Below, in pieces: positions 1-9,251 of a DNA stretch of 64,000 nt. Under the pieces are notes generated by a model that saw nothing but the letters and a program-made list of their open reading frames with translations, made no database searches and was not told the DNA's origin. Each line of letters opens with the position of its first letter. Positions within the stretch are counted from its first letter, which is position 1. Source of the DNA: JACDAN01 sp036554945 (lineage in GTDB: Bacteria > Actinomycetota > Thermoleophilia > Gaiellales > Gaiellaceae); NCBI GenBank assembly GCA_036554945.1, contig DATBMH010000110.1, forward strand, positions 1 to 64,000. Reading direction: 5' to 3'. Made by a program: the position numbers and the translations under genes.

Positions 1-931
1 CGCCGCGGCCGCGCTCGCCGTGGCCCCGGACGCGCTCGGCCGGCGGCTCGGAGGGTGGCCCGTCGCTCTCGTCACGGCCGACCTCGAATCTCGCGTCATG
101 GTCGTGGAGCGGGACGGCCGCGTGGCCCGCGCGATCCCGACGCTGCCGGATCCGCGCAGCATCGAGCTCGTCGGCCGCACGGCGGTCGTGGCGCACACGG
201 CCCGCGGCGCGCTGACGCTCATCGACACGCACACGCTGCGGATCCGACGGGTCCTCCGCGGACTCGAGGAGCCGAGGTACACCGCCGGCAGCCCCGGCGG
301 CCGCCATGCGTTCGTCACGGACTCCGGGCTCGGGGCGCTCGTCGTCGTCGACGCCATGCGCGGCCGGGTCGTCGCACGCCTCGCGCTCGGCGGCCCGGCC
401 AGGCATGTGACCGTCGATCCGTCAGGCCGCATCCTCTGGGCCGCGCTCGGCACGAAGGCGGACCGGATCGCCGTCGTGGACGTGCACAACCCGGAGCGCC
501 CGCGCCTGCTGGGCCGGATCCGCCCGTTCTTCCTCGCCCACGACGTGGGCTTCGCACCCGGCGGCCGCGAGGTCTGGGTCACGTCAGCCGACCGGCGGGA
601 GGTGGCCGTGTTCGATCGCCGGACGGGACGAGCGGTCATGCGACTCGCCGGCGCCGCGCCGCCCCAGCACGTCACCTTCGCCGGCGGTCGCGCCTTCGTG
701 ACGAGCGGCGACGACGGCAGCCTGCGCATCCACGCCGCGGCCTCGGGCCGGATCCTCGCGGAGCGGACGGTTCCGGGAGGCTCCTACAACGTGCAGGAGG
801 GCGTCGGCCTCATCGTCACCCCGTCGCTGAGTCGCGGCACCCTCTGCATCCTCGATCAGACGGGCCGTCTGCTCGCCCGATCCCGCGTCGCCCGCTCCTC
901 GCACGACGCGTGCTTCGTCATGGCCGCGTAG
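1..931 (+). CDS. YVTN-type beta-propeller repeat protein, 5' partial
   Basis: About 300 residues are visible. They consist of repeated blades of the kind 'vvvvD..t..v...l.lgg.p..v...pdGr..wv', typical of YVTN/lactonase-like beta-propellers that bind partners or small ligands outside the cell. A GTG exists at 20, but the frame stays open to base 1 with an Ala/Leu-rich stretch (AAAALAVAP) that looks like the end of a signal peptide, so the true start probably lies before the window. The gene ends at TAG 929-931 just before a hairpin shared with the convergent gene. No catalytic motif was recognised; the specific role is unknown. Confidence 0.75.
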   Translation, partial: AAAALAVAPDALGRRLGGWPVALVTADLESRVMVVERDGRVARAIPTLPDPRSIELVGRTAVVAHTARGALTLIDTHTLRIRRVLRGLEEPRYTAGSPGGRHAFVTDSGLGALVVVDAMRGRVVARLALGGPARHVTVDPSGRILWAALGTKADRIAVVDVHNPERPRLLGRIRPFFLAHDVGFAPGGREVWVTSADRREVAVFDRRTGRAVMRLAGAAPPQHVTFAGGRAFVTSGDDGSLRIHAAASGRILAERTVPGGSYNVQEGVGLIVTPSLSRGTLCILDQTGRLLARSRVARSSHDACFVMAA

Positions 932-934
932 AGA

Positions 935-966
935 GACGAGAGCGCCGGCAAGCCGGCACTCTCGTC
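935..966. terminator. hairpin between convergent genes
   Basis: Two 15-base arms (935-949 and 952-966) pair with one mismatch around an AA centre. The hairpin lies between the stops of two convergent genes, so it could terminate both. There is no T-run on either side, so termination strength is uncertain. Confidence 0.6.
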
Positions 967-986
967 TGTGGCTCCGGTCCGGAGCG

Positions 987-1622
987 CTAGCGGGTGACGC
1001 GCACGAAGCGGCTCGTCGTGCGCAGGTAGCCCGGCGTCGCCGGGACGAGGATCCGGACGCGCTGCGTCCCGCGCGGAAGGCGCGCCGTGAACCGAGCGCT
1101 CAGGTTCCGGTTCCGAAGCTGGATCCGCTTGACGGTCGCCCAGCGGTCGCCGCGCAGGCGGCGCTGGAACAGGACGATGCGGGAGACGTGCTCCGGCTGC
1201 GCCATCATCGTCACGCGGAAGCGGCCACTGCGCGCGTTGATCACGCGCAGCCCGACCTTCGGCCGGACATGGGCGTAGGGCTCCTGGGCACTGGCCTGGC
1301 TGCCCCAGCGGGCCGTGTAGCCGGTGCGGATCGTGGGGCGGTGGCTCCACCGGAACGAGCCGGTGGAATCGGTCCTCAGGGAGACGATGCGGGTCTCGCC
1401 GCGGTACGGCGTGACCGTCAGGTCCACCGGCTGGCCGGCCTGACCGCTCGAGAGCTCGCCGGAGATCCGGACGAGCTCGGCGTAGCGCACGGTCGTCGTC
1501 GTGCCCTGCGGACCCGAGCCGACGCGCGAGATCGCGAGATTGAGCGTCGGCGCCTGCGCGACGGCGGGAGCGACAGCCGCGAGGCTCAACGCTGCGACGC
1601 CGGCGAGTACGAGCTTTCTCAT
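987..1622 (-). CDS. secreted Ig-like beta-sandwich protein, unknown function
   Basis: This 211-residue protein starts at ATG 1622-1620, with GGAGG six bases upstream; an upstream extension of the frame lacks such a site. Residues 1-22 form a signal peptide (MRKLVLAG... ending AVAQA). The rest is beta-rich with repeated basic/aromatic strands (RFRVTM, RFTARL, RFVRVTR), resembling two or three Ig-like or filamin-type domains without catalytic residues. It is transcribed divergently from the large fibronectin-repeat gene, and both look like exported structural or binding proteins. No family could be named. Confidence 0.75.
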   Translation of the reverse strand: MRKLVLAGVAALSLAAVAPAVAQAPTLNLAISRVGSGPQGTTTTVRYAELVRISGELSSGQAGQPVDLTVTPYRGETRIVSLRTDSTGSFRWSHRPTIRTGYTARWGSQASAQEPYAHVRPKVGLRVINARSGRFRVTMMAQPEHVSRIVLFQRRLRGDRWATVKRIQLRNRNLSARFTARLPRGTQRVRILVPATPGYLRTTSRFVRVTR

Positions 1623-1859
1623 GGTGTTCCTCCAGGTCGGACAATGGATCGGAATGCGATGGGTATTGCCGACCGTGGAGCGATCTATGCCTCGAAAACG
1701 AGATTTTGCAGATCGTTTACGAGTGCCGAACCGCACGTGTCGATCCCCCCGCACGAGGGATTGGCGGTCCGGCGGCTCGCCCCGATGTGAGGCGCGTAGG
1801 CCCCGACGGAAGGAGAGGGACCGAGACAGCTCTGCGGCCGCTGAGCTCCCGTTCAGATC

Positions 1860-4800
1860 ATGGCCGCCAAACTCAGAGTCGTCTCAGGCGCCCTCGTGGC
1901 AGCCGCAGCACTCCTCGTAGCCGCCGCACCGACGACGGCTGCAGCACCGCTCGCAACCCCCGCACCGCTCGCACCGGGCGCAGGCGCCAGCGCGCAGGCG
2001 CTCCCGGCGTTCGCCTGGACCGCGGTCACGGGCGCCGCCCGCTACGAGTTCCAGTTCTCCGCCGACGTCGGGTTCAACTCGCCCGTCCTCGGGCGTGGGG
2101 AGGACCAGTTCTTCACTCGCAACACCCGGGCGACCCTCAAGAAGACGATCCCGAACGGGACCTACTACTGGCGTGTCCGCGCGGCGGCCGCGAACGGCTC
2201 CGTTTCCCCGTGGTCGGCGCCTCGGCAGCTGCGCAAGGGCTGGACTCTGGCGCCCGCCTTGCAGGCGCCGGCCCACGGGGCGGTTGTGTCCCACCCGTCG
2301 AGCCCGCTCGTCCTGCGCTGGTCGGCCGTCCCGCACGCGGCCACGTACCTCGTGACGATCGCGAGCGACCCGGCGCTCGGCTCCGCCGTCGGCGGCCAGC
2401 AGAACATCGAGACGTCCGGCACCACCTACGCGCCGCGCCAGCTGCTCCTTCCGCCGGGCACCTACTACTGGGGCGTCACGCCGATGGACGCCCAGGACCA
2501 CCGCGGCGTCCCGTCGCCCGTCCAGTCGTTCACGTGGACGTGGCCGACCGCGACCTCTCCCGGCGTCTCCGACCTGATGACGGAGACCGAGGTCTTCGAC
2601 CCGCTCTTCTCGTGGGCGCCGGTCCCCGGCGCCGCGAAGTACGAGCTCGAGGTCAACCCGACCGCCGACTTCTCGCCGGGCTCGAAGGTGTGCTGCACCG
2701 GCACGATCATCGGCTCGTCCCACGCGCCGACCTCGATGCTCCGCGACAACACGTACTACTGGCGCGTCCGCGCGCTGGACGCCTTCGGCAACGCCGGCCA
2801 GTGGAACCTCGGCTCGCCGTTCACGAAGACGTTCGACAAGGTCCCGCCGGTCACCGCGCCGAGCGTGAAGAACCTCCGGATGCGCGACAACCTGGCCGAT
2901 CCGGGCAGCGACCTCGATGCGATCACGCCCGGCTACCAGACCCGCGTCCCGATCCTGACGTGGTCGGCCGTGCCCGGCGCCTCGAGCTACGAGGTCGACG
3001 TCTTCCCGTTCGAGGGCGGCATGTGCGACTGGTCGGACAACGACGGCTTCGACAACTGGCGCATCAAGACTGCGTCGACGTCCTGGACGATGCTGGGGGC
3101 CGGCTTCGGCGGCGTGAAGCCGTATCCCGACGCGCGGCAGGTCTCGACCGACGGGATCCGCGAGCCCGTGGCCGGCAAGTCGTACTGCGCCCGGGTCCGC
3201 GCCCGCGCCGACCGCGACTCGGGTCTCCAGGAGGTCTACGGCGACTACACGTACCTCACGGACGTGACCGGGACGTCGTTCACGTGGCTCGGCCCGCCGA
3301 CCGGCGCTCCGTGCACGCCCTCGTGCACCCACGGCACGCTCGGAAGCGACGACTACGTCCTTCCGGCCACCGGGGTCTCCACGACGCGCATGCCGCTCTT
3401 CACGTGGAACCCGCTGCCGCGCGTCCCGAAGAAGACCCTGCTGAACCTCAACGGCGCCGCCGCGCTCACGCTGACCGGCCTGGATGAGGGAGCGAGCGAC
3501 TGGACCGTCACGGTCGAGGACTTCGCGGGCGACTCCGCCCTCGACGTCCTGACGCTGGACGACCCGGCCGCAGCTCCCGTGGACGATCCGTCGTGGACCT
3601 TCGCGGACGGCGCGATCAGCCTGCTCGCCGCGACGATCGACGCGGAGTCCGACACCGACGTCCCGTTCGACGCGCAGGCGACCGTCGACGGCGTCGGCCT
3701 CGCGCCGGTGACGGACGTCGCGTTCGTCCCCGGCCGCCGCTCGTACTTCGTGATCGTGGCCAAGGACCCGTCGTTCAGCAACATCGTCGACTACGCGTTC
3801 ACGCAGCTGCCGGCGTACGCACCACGGACCTCGGTTGCGCCGACGACGTACTCCGACGAGGACACGCTCTACTACTGGGTCGTCCTGCCGGCGTCCGGCG
3901 ACAACGGCGACAACGCGGCCGGCAACCCGCTGCAGGCGGCGCCGGACAACTTCCAGAAGCTCTCGACGCCGCCGTCGCAGCTCTCGCCGTCGGCCGGCGC
4001 CGACGTGATGGGGCAGCCCACCTTCCAGTGGTCGTCGGCGGAGGGTGCGCGCCGCTACCGGCTCCAGGTCTCGAACGACCCGAGCTTCGGCACCGTGCTC
4101 GACGACGTCCAGACCGCGTCCACGGCGTACACGAGCACCACCTCGTACCCGGCCGACACGACGCTCTACTGGCGCGTCCGTGCCGACGACGAGAACCTCG
4201 TCGGCCTCCGCTGGTCGTCCGTCGGGACCTTCCAGCGGCGCCTCGCCGTCCCGGTTCCGAAGTTCGACTCGCCGGCGGGCGACATGTACCCGCTGATCTC
4301 CTGGACGCCGATCCAGGGTGCGGTCTCGTACCGCATCGCGATCGACGAGCCGGACGGCGACCACAACGAGTACGAGGACTTCCGCTCGGCCGCCGCGACC
4401 TTCGGGAAGATGACCGGCACCGGCGTCGCGGGCGTCCGCGTCCGGGCGAACTTCCCCACGAAGACCGGCCAGACGACGCCGGGCCCGTGGTCGTCGACCG
4501 CGAGCTTCACCCGCACGATGGGCGAGCCGACCGGCGCCTCCACGGACGCGTCCCCGAATCACCTGCTCTTCAACTGGGACGCGAAGCCGGGCACGAAGCA
4601 CTACCGCGTGCTCGTCGCGAACCGCGAGGACTTCGCCACCACCGTCGAGGACGTGAAGACGGACAACACGTCGTACGCGCCGGCCCTCACCTCTGCCGCC
4701 TACACGCAGGGCGGGACGTACTGGTGGAAGGTGGCGGCCTACGACGAGGACGGCAACGTCGGCGACTTCAGCCGGTCCCACTCGTTCACCCTCAAGAAGA

Positions 4801-5102
4801 TGGTGGCGAACCGGCCCGGCGGCGTGGGCGTCTCCCAGCGGCTCCGGATCACGGCCAAGGGCAAGCTGCGCGCAAAGCGCATGAGCCGGGTGGTCGTCAC
4901 GATCAAGGCCGGCGGGAAGATCGTCCGCGGTGCGAAGGTGCGCGGCCTCGCCTCCGGCCTCAAGCCTCGCTGGCGCGCGACCAACAAGCGCGGGCAGGTC
5001 GTGTTCCGCTTCAAGCCGAAGCGGAAGGGCGTCGTGTACTTCCAGGCGACGAAGAAGGGCTACCTGGTCGGCACGCTGCGCGTCCGGATCCGCGCGCGCT
5101 AG
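1860..5102 (+). CDS. large secreted fibronectin type III-like repeat protein
   Basis: The 1080-residue protein begins with a signal peptide (residues 1-28, MAAKLRVVSGALVAAAALL, ending TTAAA). The body holds at least six fibronectin/Ig-like modules marked by a recurring 'tYYWRVRA' strand near residues 100, 200, 297, 669, 767 and 953, each preceded by 'W..vpGA..Y.l.v..dp.F'. The last 100 residues are very basic and predicted to be another Ig-like fold. Such proteins usually act in surface binding or matrix interaction. No clear ribosome binding site precedes the ATG; it was chosen because the signal peptide begins there. The stop overlaps the stop of the convergent deiminase gene by two bases (CTAG). 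Confidence 0.85.
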   Translation: MAAKLRVVSGALVAAAALLVAAAPTTAAAPLATPAPLAPGAGASAQALPAFAWTAVTGAARYEFQFSADVGFNSPVLGRGEDQFFTRNTRATLKKTIPNGTYYWRVRAAAANGSVSPWSAPRQLRKGWTLAPALQAPAHGAVVSHPSSPLVLRWSAVPHAATYLVTIASDPALGSAVGGQQNIETSGTTYAPRQLLLPPGTYYWGVTPMDAQDHRGVPSPVQSFTWTWPTATSPGVSDLMTETEVFDPLFSWAPVPGAAKYELEVNPTADFSPGSKVCCTGTIIGSSHAPTSMLRDNTYYWRVRALDAFGNAGQWNLGSPFTKTFDKVPPVTAPSVKNLRMRDNLADPGSDLDAITPGYQTRVPILTWSAVPGASSYEVDVFPFEGGMCDWSDNDGFDNWRIKTASTSWTMLGAGFGGVKPYPDARQVSTDGIREPVAGKSYCARVRARADRDSGLQEVYGDYTYLTDVTGTSFTWLGPPTGAPCTPSCTHGTLGSDDYVLPATGVSTTRMPLFTWNPLPRVPKKTLLNLNGAAALTLTGLDEGASDWTVTVEDFAGDSALDVLTLDDPAAAPVDDPSWTFADGAISLLAATIDAESDTDVPFDAQATVDGVGLAPVTDVAFVPGRRSYFVIVAKDPSFSNIVDYAFTQLPAYAPRTSVAPTTYSDEDTLYYWVVLPASGDNGDNAAGNPLQAAPDNFQKLSTPPSQLSPSAGADVMGQPTFQWSSAEGARRYRLQVSNDPSFGTVLDDVQTASTAYTSTTSYPADTTLYWRVRADDENLVGLRWSSVGTFQRRLAVPVPKFDSPAGDMYPLISWTPIQGAVSYRIAIDEPDGDHNEYEDFRSAAATFGKMTGTGVAGVRVRANFPTKTGQTTPGPWSSTASFTRTMGEPTGASTDASPNHLLFNWDAKPGTKHYRVLVANREDFATTVEDVKTDNTSYAPALTSAAYTQGGTYWWKVAAYDEDGNVGDFSRSHSFTLKKMVANRPGGVGVSQRLRITAKGKLRAKRMSRVVVTIKAGGKIVRGAKVRGLASGLKPRWRATNKRGQVVFRFKPKRKGVVYFQATKKGYLVGTLRVRIRAR

Positions 5103-6112
5103 ACGAACACGTCGGCGCCGCAGCCGAAGACCAGCGCGTCCAGGACGTCGCCGCGCTCGACCCCCCGCAGCGACGGGTGATCGAGGTCGACGACGGCGTC
5201 CGGCCATGCCTCGAGCCCGAGTGACGCAGCGCCCTCGTCCGCGCCGAAGCAGAGCAGCGTCCCGGCGTCGCAGACCTCACGCGTGAGGGTCCGGCGCCGG
5301 GCGGTCGTCTCGAGCTCGCGCAGCTCCTCCAGCGGGTCGATGCGCACGTTCGAGTCGGAGCCCACGCAGACGCCGATCCCGCGCTCGCGGAGCCGCTCGA
5401 GGGGGACGAAGCCGTCGCCGAGGTTCGCCTCGGTCGTGGGGCAGACGCAGACCCGGGCGTGCTGCTCCGCCAGGAGGTCGAGCTCTGCGTCGTCGGCGTG
5501 CGTGGCGTGGACGACGGTCGTCCGGGGACCGAGGCAGCCGGTGCGGGCGAGGAGCTCGATCGGACGGACGCCGTGCTCCGCGAGGCACTCCTCGACCTCG
5601 CGCGGCTGCTCGTCGGCGTGGACGTGCAGCGGCAGGCCTTCGCGGGCCGCGTAGGCGCCGATCTCCTCGAGCCAGTCCGGCGGGCACGCGCGCACGGAGT
5701 GGGGGGCACAGCCGACGCGGACGCCGGCCTCGCGCAGCTCCTCGACCTGGCGGAGGTACTCGCTGACCGACTCCTGACGGAAGCGCTCGCTGCCGCCTCG
5801 CGCGTAGGCGCTCAGCAGGAGCACGATCTCGATCCCGGCGTCCGCGGCCGCCCCGACCGCCGCGTGCGCCTCGGGCAGACCCAGGTAGTGGAACTCGCCC
5901 ACCGCCGTGTACCCGGCCGCCCGCAGCTCGCGGTACGTCGCCGCGTACTCGCTCCTGACCGTCTCGGGCGTCTGCCGCTCGGCCTCCTCGATCATGACGT
6001 CGCGCCACGCCCAGAAGTCGCCGCCCGTCCGCCGGCCGCGGAGCGCCCGCTGGAATGCGTGGCAGTGCGCATTGACGAATCCCGGGAGGGCGAGCGTCTC
6101 GGCCACGGCCAC
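5099..6112 (-). CDS. hutF: HutF-like formimidoylglutamate deiminase, shortened
   Basis: This amidohydrolase of about 337 residues has HutF signatures: FVNAHCHAFQRALRG (metal-binding HxH), HVHADEQ, VHATH, CPTTEANLGDG and GSDSNVRIDP. HutF converts N-formimino-L-glutamate to N-formylglutamate and ammonia in histidine breakdown. It is unusually short: the frame opens directly after a TAG at 6116-6118, so the N-terminal strands of the usual beta-sandwich are absent, and the protein stops soon after the last barrel strand, where the family (about 450 residues) continues. GTG 6112 has AAGGA six bases upstream; a TTG at 6115 is an alternative start. No other hut gene is nearby. Activity and substrate are therefore inferred, not certain. 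Confidence 0.75.
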   Translation of the reverse strand: MAVAETLALPGFVNAHCHAFQRALRGRRTGGDFWAWRDVMIEEAERQTPETVRSEYAATYRELRAAGYTAVGEFHYLGLPEAHAAVGAAADAGIEIVLLLSAYARGGSERFRQESVSEYLRQVEELREAGVRVGCAPHSVRACPPDWLEEIGAYAAREGLPLHVHADEQPREVEECLAEHGVRPIELLARTGCLGPRTTVVHATHADDAELDLLAEQHARVCVCPTTEANLGDGFVPLERLRERGIGVCVGSDSNVRIDPLEELRELETTARRRTLTREVCDAGTLLCFGADEGAASLGLEAWPDAVVDLDHPSLRGVERGDVLDALVFGCGADVFV

Positions 6113-6130
6113 CAACTATCCTTGCTGAGG

Positions 6131-6679
6131 ATGGCCGAACGCGTCGTCCAGCCCCGCTTGGCGCAGATTCCGAACGCTCTGACGATCGCGCGGTTCGCGG
6201 CCATCCCGGTCTTCGTCGTGCTGCTCTTCAACGCGGACGGCGGGCACAGCTGGCCGGCAGCGATCCTGTTCGCGGCTGCCGCGGCGACCGACCAGCTGGA
6301 CGGGTGGCTGGCCAGGCGCTGGCACGTGGAGTCCCGGTTCGGCACCGTCGCAGACCCGTTGGCCGACCGGCTGATGATCGACACGGCCGTGATCGGGCTG
6401 TTCCTGTACGAACGGCTCCCGTGGCCGGCGCTCGTGCTGATCCTCGCCCGTGATGCCGTGCTCATCGGCGGGTACAAGCTGATCGTGCCTCGTGGCTACG
6501 AGCTTTCGGTGAGCTTCCTCGGGAAGGTCGCGACGTGGGTCCTGTACGCGTCGCTCGCGCTGATGCTGGCGACTGCCGAGGGAACGGACTTCCCGCTCGT
6601 GCTGTTCTGGATCGGGCTGGCGCTGTCCCTCGTCGCCGGCGCCGCGTACGTGGTCGGCGCGGTCAGGAGCCGGTCGTGA
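6131..6679 (+). CDS. pgsA: CDP-alcohol phosphatidyltransferase (PgsA-like)
   Basis: The 182-residue integral membrane protein carries the CDP-alcohol phosphotransferase motif DQLDGWLARRWHVESRFG followed by TVADPLAD, with all the acidic residues that bind metal and CDP. It is likely phosphatidylglycerophosphate synthase (CDP-diacylglycerol plus glycerol-3-phosphate), acting at the inner face of the membrane; a phosphatidylinositol-phosphate synthase role cannot be excluded. The ATG lies only 15-18 bases from the divergent hutF start, so the promoter must overlap that gene. The stop overlaps the GTG of the next gene (GTGA), suggesting coupled translation. Confidence 0.9.
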   Translation: MAERVVQPRLAQIPNALTIARFAAIPVFVVLLFNADGGHSWPAAILFAAAAATDQLDGWLARRWHVESRFGTVADPLADRLMIDTAVIGLFLYERLPWPALVLILARDAVLIGGYKLIVPRGYELSVSFLGKVATWVLYASLALMLATAEGTDFPLVLFWIGLALSLVAGAAYVVGAVRSRS

Positions 6680-9198
6680 AGGCCGTCGTCATGGCCGGTG
6701 GGGAGGGGACGCGGCTCCGCCCGCTCACCTCGAACCAGCCGAAGCCGATGGTGCCGATCGTCGGCAAGCCGTGCATCGAGCACATCCTCGAGCTCCTCAA
6801 GGCACACGAGCTTGAGGACGTGATCGTGACGCTCGCATTCATGCCACAGGCGATCCGGAGCTACTTCGGGAACGGCGAGAACCTGGGGATGAACGTCGAG
6901 TACTCCGTGGAGGAGTCGCCGCTCGGCACGGCGGGCTCGGTGGGCCTCGCGAGCGAGCGGCTGGACGAGACGTTCCTCGTCATCTCGGGCGACGCGCTCT
7001 GCGACTTCGACCTCTCCAAGCTCGTCGACTTCCACAAGGAGAGGGGCTCCGCCGTCACGATCGCGCTGAAGTCCGTCGAGAACCCGCTCGAGTTCGGGAT
7101 CGTCGTCACGGACAGCGACGGACGCGTCGAGCGCTTCCTCGAGAAGCCCTCGTGGAGCCAAGTCTTCTCGGACACGATCAACACGGGCGTGTACGTGATC
7201 GAGCCCGAGGTCCTGAGCCACGTGCCGACCGACCGGCCCTACGACTTCTCCAAGGAGCTCTTCCCGCTCATGCTCGAGATGGGGCGTCCGGTCTACGGCC
7301 ACGTCGTGGAGGGCTACTGGCAGGACATCGGCAACCTGGCGCAGTACCGCCAGGCGAACTTCGACGCGCTCGACGGCCGGGTCCGGCTCCAGGTGCCCGG
7401 CGTCCGTCTCCGCGGCAACGTCTGGCTCGGCGAGGGCGTCGAGATCGACGACATCGAGCGGATCGAGGGGCCGGCGTTCCTCGGCAACTACTGCCGGATC
7501 GGCGCAGACGCCACCGTCGGGCCGTACTCGGTGCTCTCGTCGAGCGTCACGCTCCGAGAGCGGGCCCGCACGGTCGCGTCCGTCGTCGACGCCTCGACCC
7601 ACATCGGGCGAAGCGCGCTGATCGAGAACGCGATCGTCGGTCGCGCCTGCGACATCCGCTCGCACGTCCGGATCCACGAGGACGTGGCGATCGGGGACGA
7701 GGTGACGATCGGCGCCGAGAGCGTCGTGATGCCGGGCATCCGGATCTTCCCGTTCAAGGCGGTCGAGTCGGGATCCCAGGTCTTCGAGAACCTCATCTTC
7801 GAGTCCCGGACGTCGCCGCGGCTCTTCGGGCAGGGCGGGGTCACCGGCCTCGTCAACGTCAACCTGACGCCCGACCAGGCGCTCCGCGTCGCGGCCGCCA
7901 TGGGCACGGCGCTCAAACGCGAGGCGCGCGTCGTCGCCAGCCGCGAGTCGGCACCGGCCTGCCGGATGATCAAGCGGGCGATGATCTCCGGGCTCAACTC
8001 GACCGGCGTGAACGTCGCCGACCTGCGCGTCCTGCCCGCGGCGGTGGCGAGGCACCTCCTGAAGAGCCACGGCTACGAGGCAGGCTTCCACGTCGGGCTG
8101 AGCAGCTCCGATCCCGAGGCGATCCGGATCCAGTTCTTCGAGCACCCCGGGATCGAGGCGTCGGCCGCGTTCCAGAAGGAGATCGAGAAGCACTTCACGC
8201 GGCACGAGCTTCGCCTGGTCGCCGCGGACGACGTGGGGGAGATCAGCTACCCGGCCAGGGCCCGGGAGGGCTACGCGGACGACCTGCTGGCGAACCTGGA
8301 TGTGGAGGCGATCAAGCGGCGCCAGTTCCGGATCGTCGTCGACTACGGCTACTCGGCGGCGTCGTTCGTCCTGCCCCTGGTCCTCGGCCCGCTCGGGGTC
8401 GAGGCGGTCGCGGCGCACGCGTTCACGCCCGATCTCGTGGCAGGTGAGACGGCGACGCTCCGGAGCCTCGTCGGGCAGACGAAGCGCCTCGTCGGCGCCG
8501 TGGGGGCCGACCTGGGTGTCGTCCTCGACCGCGCGGCGGAGCGCCTCTACCTGATCGACGACCAGGCGCACGAGATCCCCGTCGAGCAGGCGCTCCTCCT
8601 CTACCTGCGCCTGATCGGGAGCAACGGCCGCGCCGGCAAGCTCGCCTTCCCCGTCACGGTCACGAGCCAGGTCGAGCGCCTCGTCGAGGGCTCATCGCTC
8701 GAGGTCATCCGGACGCCGGCGAATCTCGCGGAGCTGACGAAGGCCGCGGCCGAGGACGGCGTGATCTTCGCGGGGGCGGTGGGCGGCGGGTACGTCTTCC
8801 CCGAGTTCCTGCCGGCCTACGACGCGATCGCGAGCCTCTGCAAGCTCCTGGAGCTCCTGGCGCCGGTCGACAGGCCGCTCTCGGAGCTCGTCGCGGAGCT
8901 GCCGGTCTCCCGCGTCGTCCACAGGCAGGTGCCCTGCCCGTGGGCGCAGAAAGGTCTCGTGATGCGCGTGCTCACCGAGCGGCTGAAGGACCGGGACGTC
9001 GACCTGCGTGACGGGATCAAGGTCTACGACAAGCGCGGCTGGGCCCAGGTGCTGCCTGACCCCGACGAGCCGCTCGTGCACGTCTACGCCGAGGGCGAGA
9101 CCGAGGATGCGTCCGCGCAGCTCGAGCAGGAGCTCCGCAGCCTCGTCGAGGACGTGCTGCAGAATGGCGAGGCCGAAGACGGCCAACGCTCAAGTTGA
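6676..9198 (+). CDS. mannose-1-phosphate guanylyltransferase fused to a degenerate phosphohexomutase domain
   Basis: The 840-residue protein starts at GTG 6676, overlapping pgsA by four bases. Residues 1-230 are a nucleotidyltransferase (VVMAGGEGTRLRPLTSNQPKPM; the usual GxGTR and KP signatures are intact) likely making GDP-mannose. Residues about 240-370 form left-handed beta-helix hexapeptide repeats. Residues about 380-820 match phosphoglucomutase/phosphomannomutase domains, but the phosphoserine loop TASHNP is replaced by GLSSSDP near residue 475, the metal loop DGDGDR by VLDRAAERLYLID near 616, and the sugar loop GExSGG by GAVGGG near 695. The mutase half therefore looks non-catalytic and may be regulatory. 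The fusion itself is a recognised architecture. Confidence 0.85.
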   Translation: MKAVVMAGGEGTRLRPLTSNQPKPMVPIVGKPCIEHILELLKAHELEDVIVTLAFMPQAIRSYFGNGENLGMNVEYSVEESPLGTAGSVGLASERLDETFLVISGDALCDFDLSKLVDFHKERGSAVTIALKSVENPLEFGIVVTDSDGRVERFLEKPSWSQVFSDTINTGVYVIEPEVLSHVPTDRPYDFSKELFPLMLEMGRPVYGHVVEGYWQDIGNLAQYRQANFDALDGRVRLQVPGVRLRGNVWLGEGVEIDDIERIEGPAFLGNYCRIGADATVGPYSVLSSSVTLRERARTVASVVDASTHIGRSALIENAIVGRACDIRSHVRIHEDVAIGDEVTIGAESVVMPGIRIFPFKAVESGSQVFENLIFESRTSPRLFGQGGVTGLVNVNLTPDQALRVAAAMGTALKREARVVASRESAPACRMIKRAMISGLNSTGVNVADLRVLPAAVARHLLKSHGYEAGFHVGLSSSDPEAIRIQFFEHPGIEASAAFQKEIEKHFTRHELRLVAADDVGEISYPARAREGYADDLLANLDVEAIKRRQFRIVVDYGYSAASFVLPLVLGPLGVEAVAAHAFTPDLVAGETATLRSLVGQTKRLVGAVGADLGVVLDRAAERLYLIDDQAHEIPVEQALLLYLRLIGSNGRAGKLAFPVTVTSQVERLVEGSSLEVIRTPANLAELTKAAAEDGVIFAGAVGGGYVFPEFLPAYDAIASLCKLLELLAPVDRPLSELVAELPVSRVVHRQVPCPWAQKGLVMRVLTERLKDRDVDLRDGIKVYDKRGWAQVLPDPDEPLVHVYAEGETEDASAQLEQELRSLVEDVLQNGEAEDGQRSS

Positions 9199-9200
9199 GG

Positions 9201-9229
9201 TTGACCCTTAGCCGCTCGACTGGTTAACT
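9201..9229 (+). promoter_or_regulatory. predicted promoter for rsiG-garA-ftsR-apt
   Basis: TTGACC at 9201-9206 is separated by 17 bases from TTAACT at 9224-9229, a plausible vegetative promoter. A start near 9236 would give a leader of about 16 bases carrying the AAAGGTG ribosome binding site ahead of ATG 9252. Confidence 0.45.
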
Positions 9230-9251
9230 GACCACCGACCGAAAGGTGTCC

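Noticed and set aside
856..1644. 262-residue frame overlapping the Ig-like secreted protein gene
   Set aside because: Arg/Pro-rich shadow; the overlapping frame has a signal peptide and a good ribosome binding site.
1884..5207. 1107-residue minus-strand open frame opposite the fibronectin-repeat gene
   Set aside because: Arg/Ala/Gly/Pro-rich translation without domains; a product of high GC opposite a real gene.
6496..8571. 691-residue minus-strand open frame opposite the mannose enzyme gene
   Set aside because: Composition of a GC shadow (Asp/Arg/Leu/Val repeats), no domain, opposite a clear gene.
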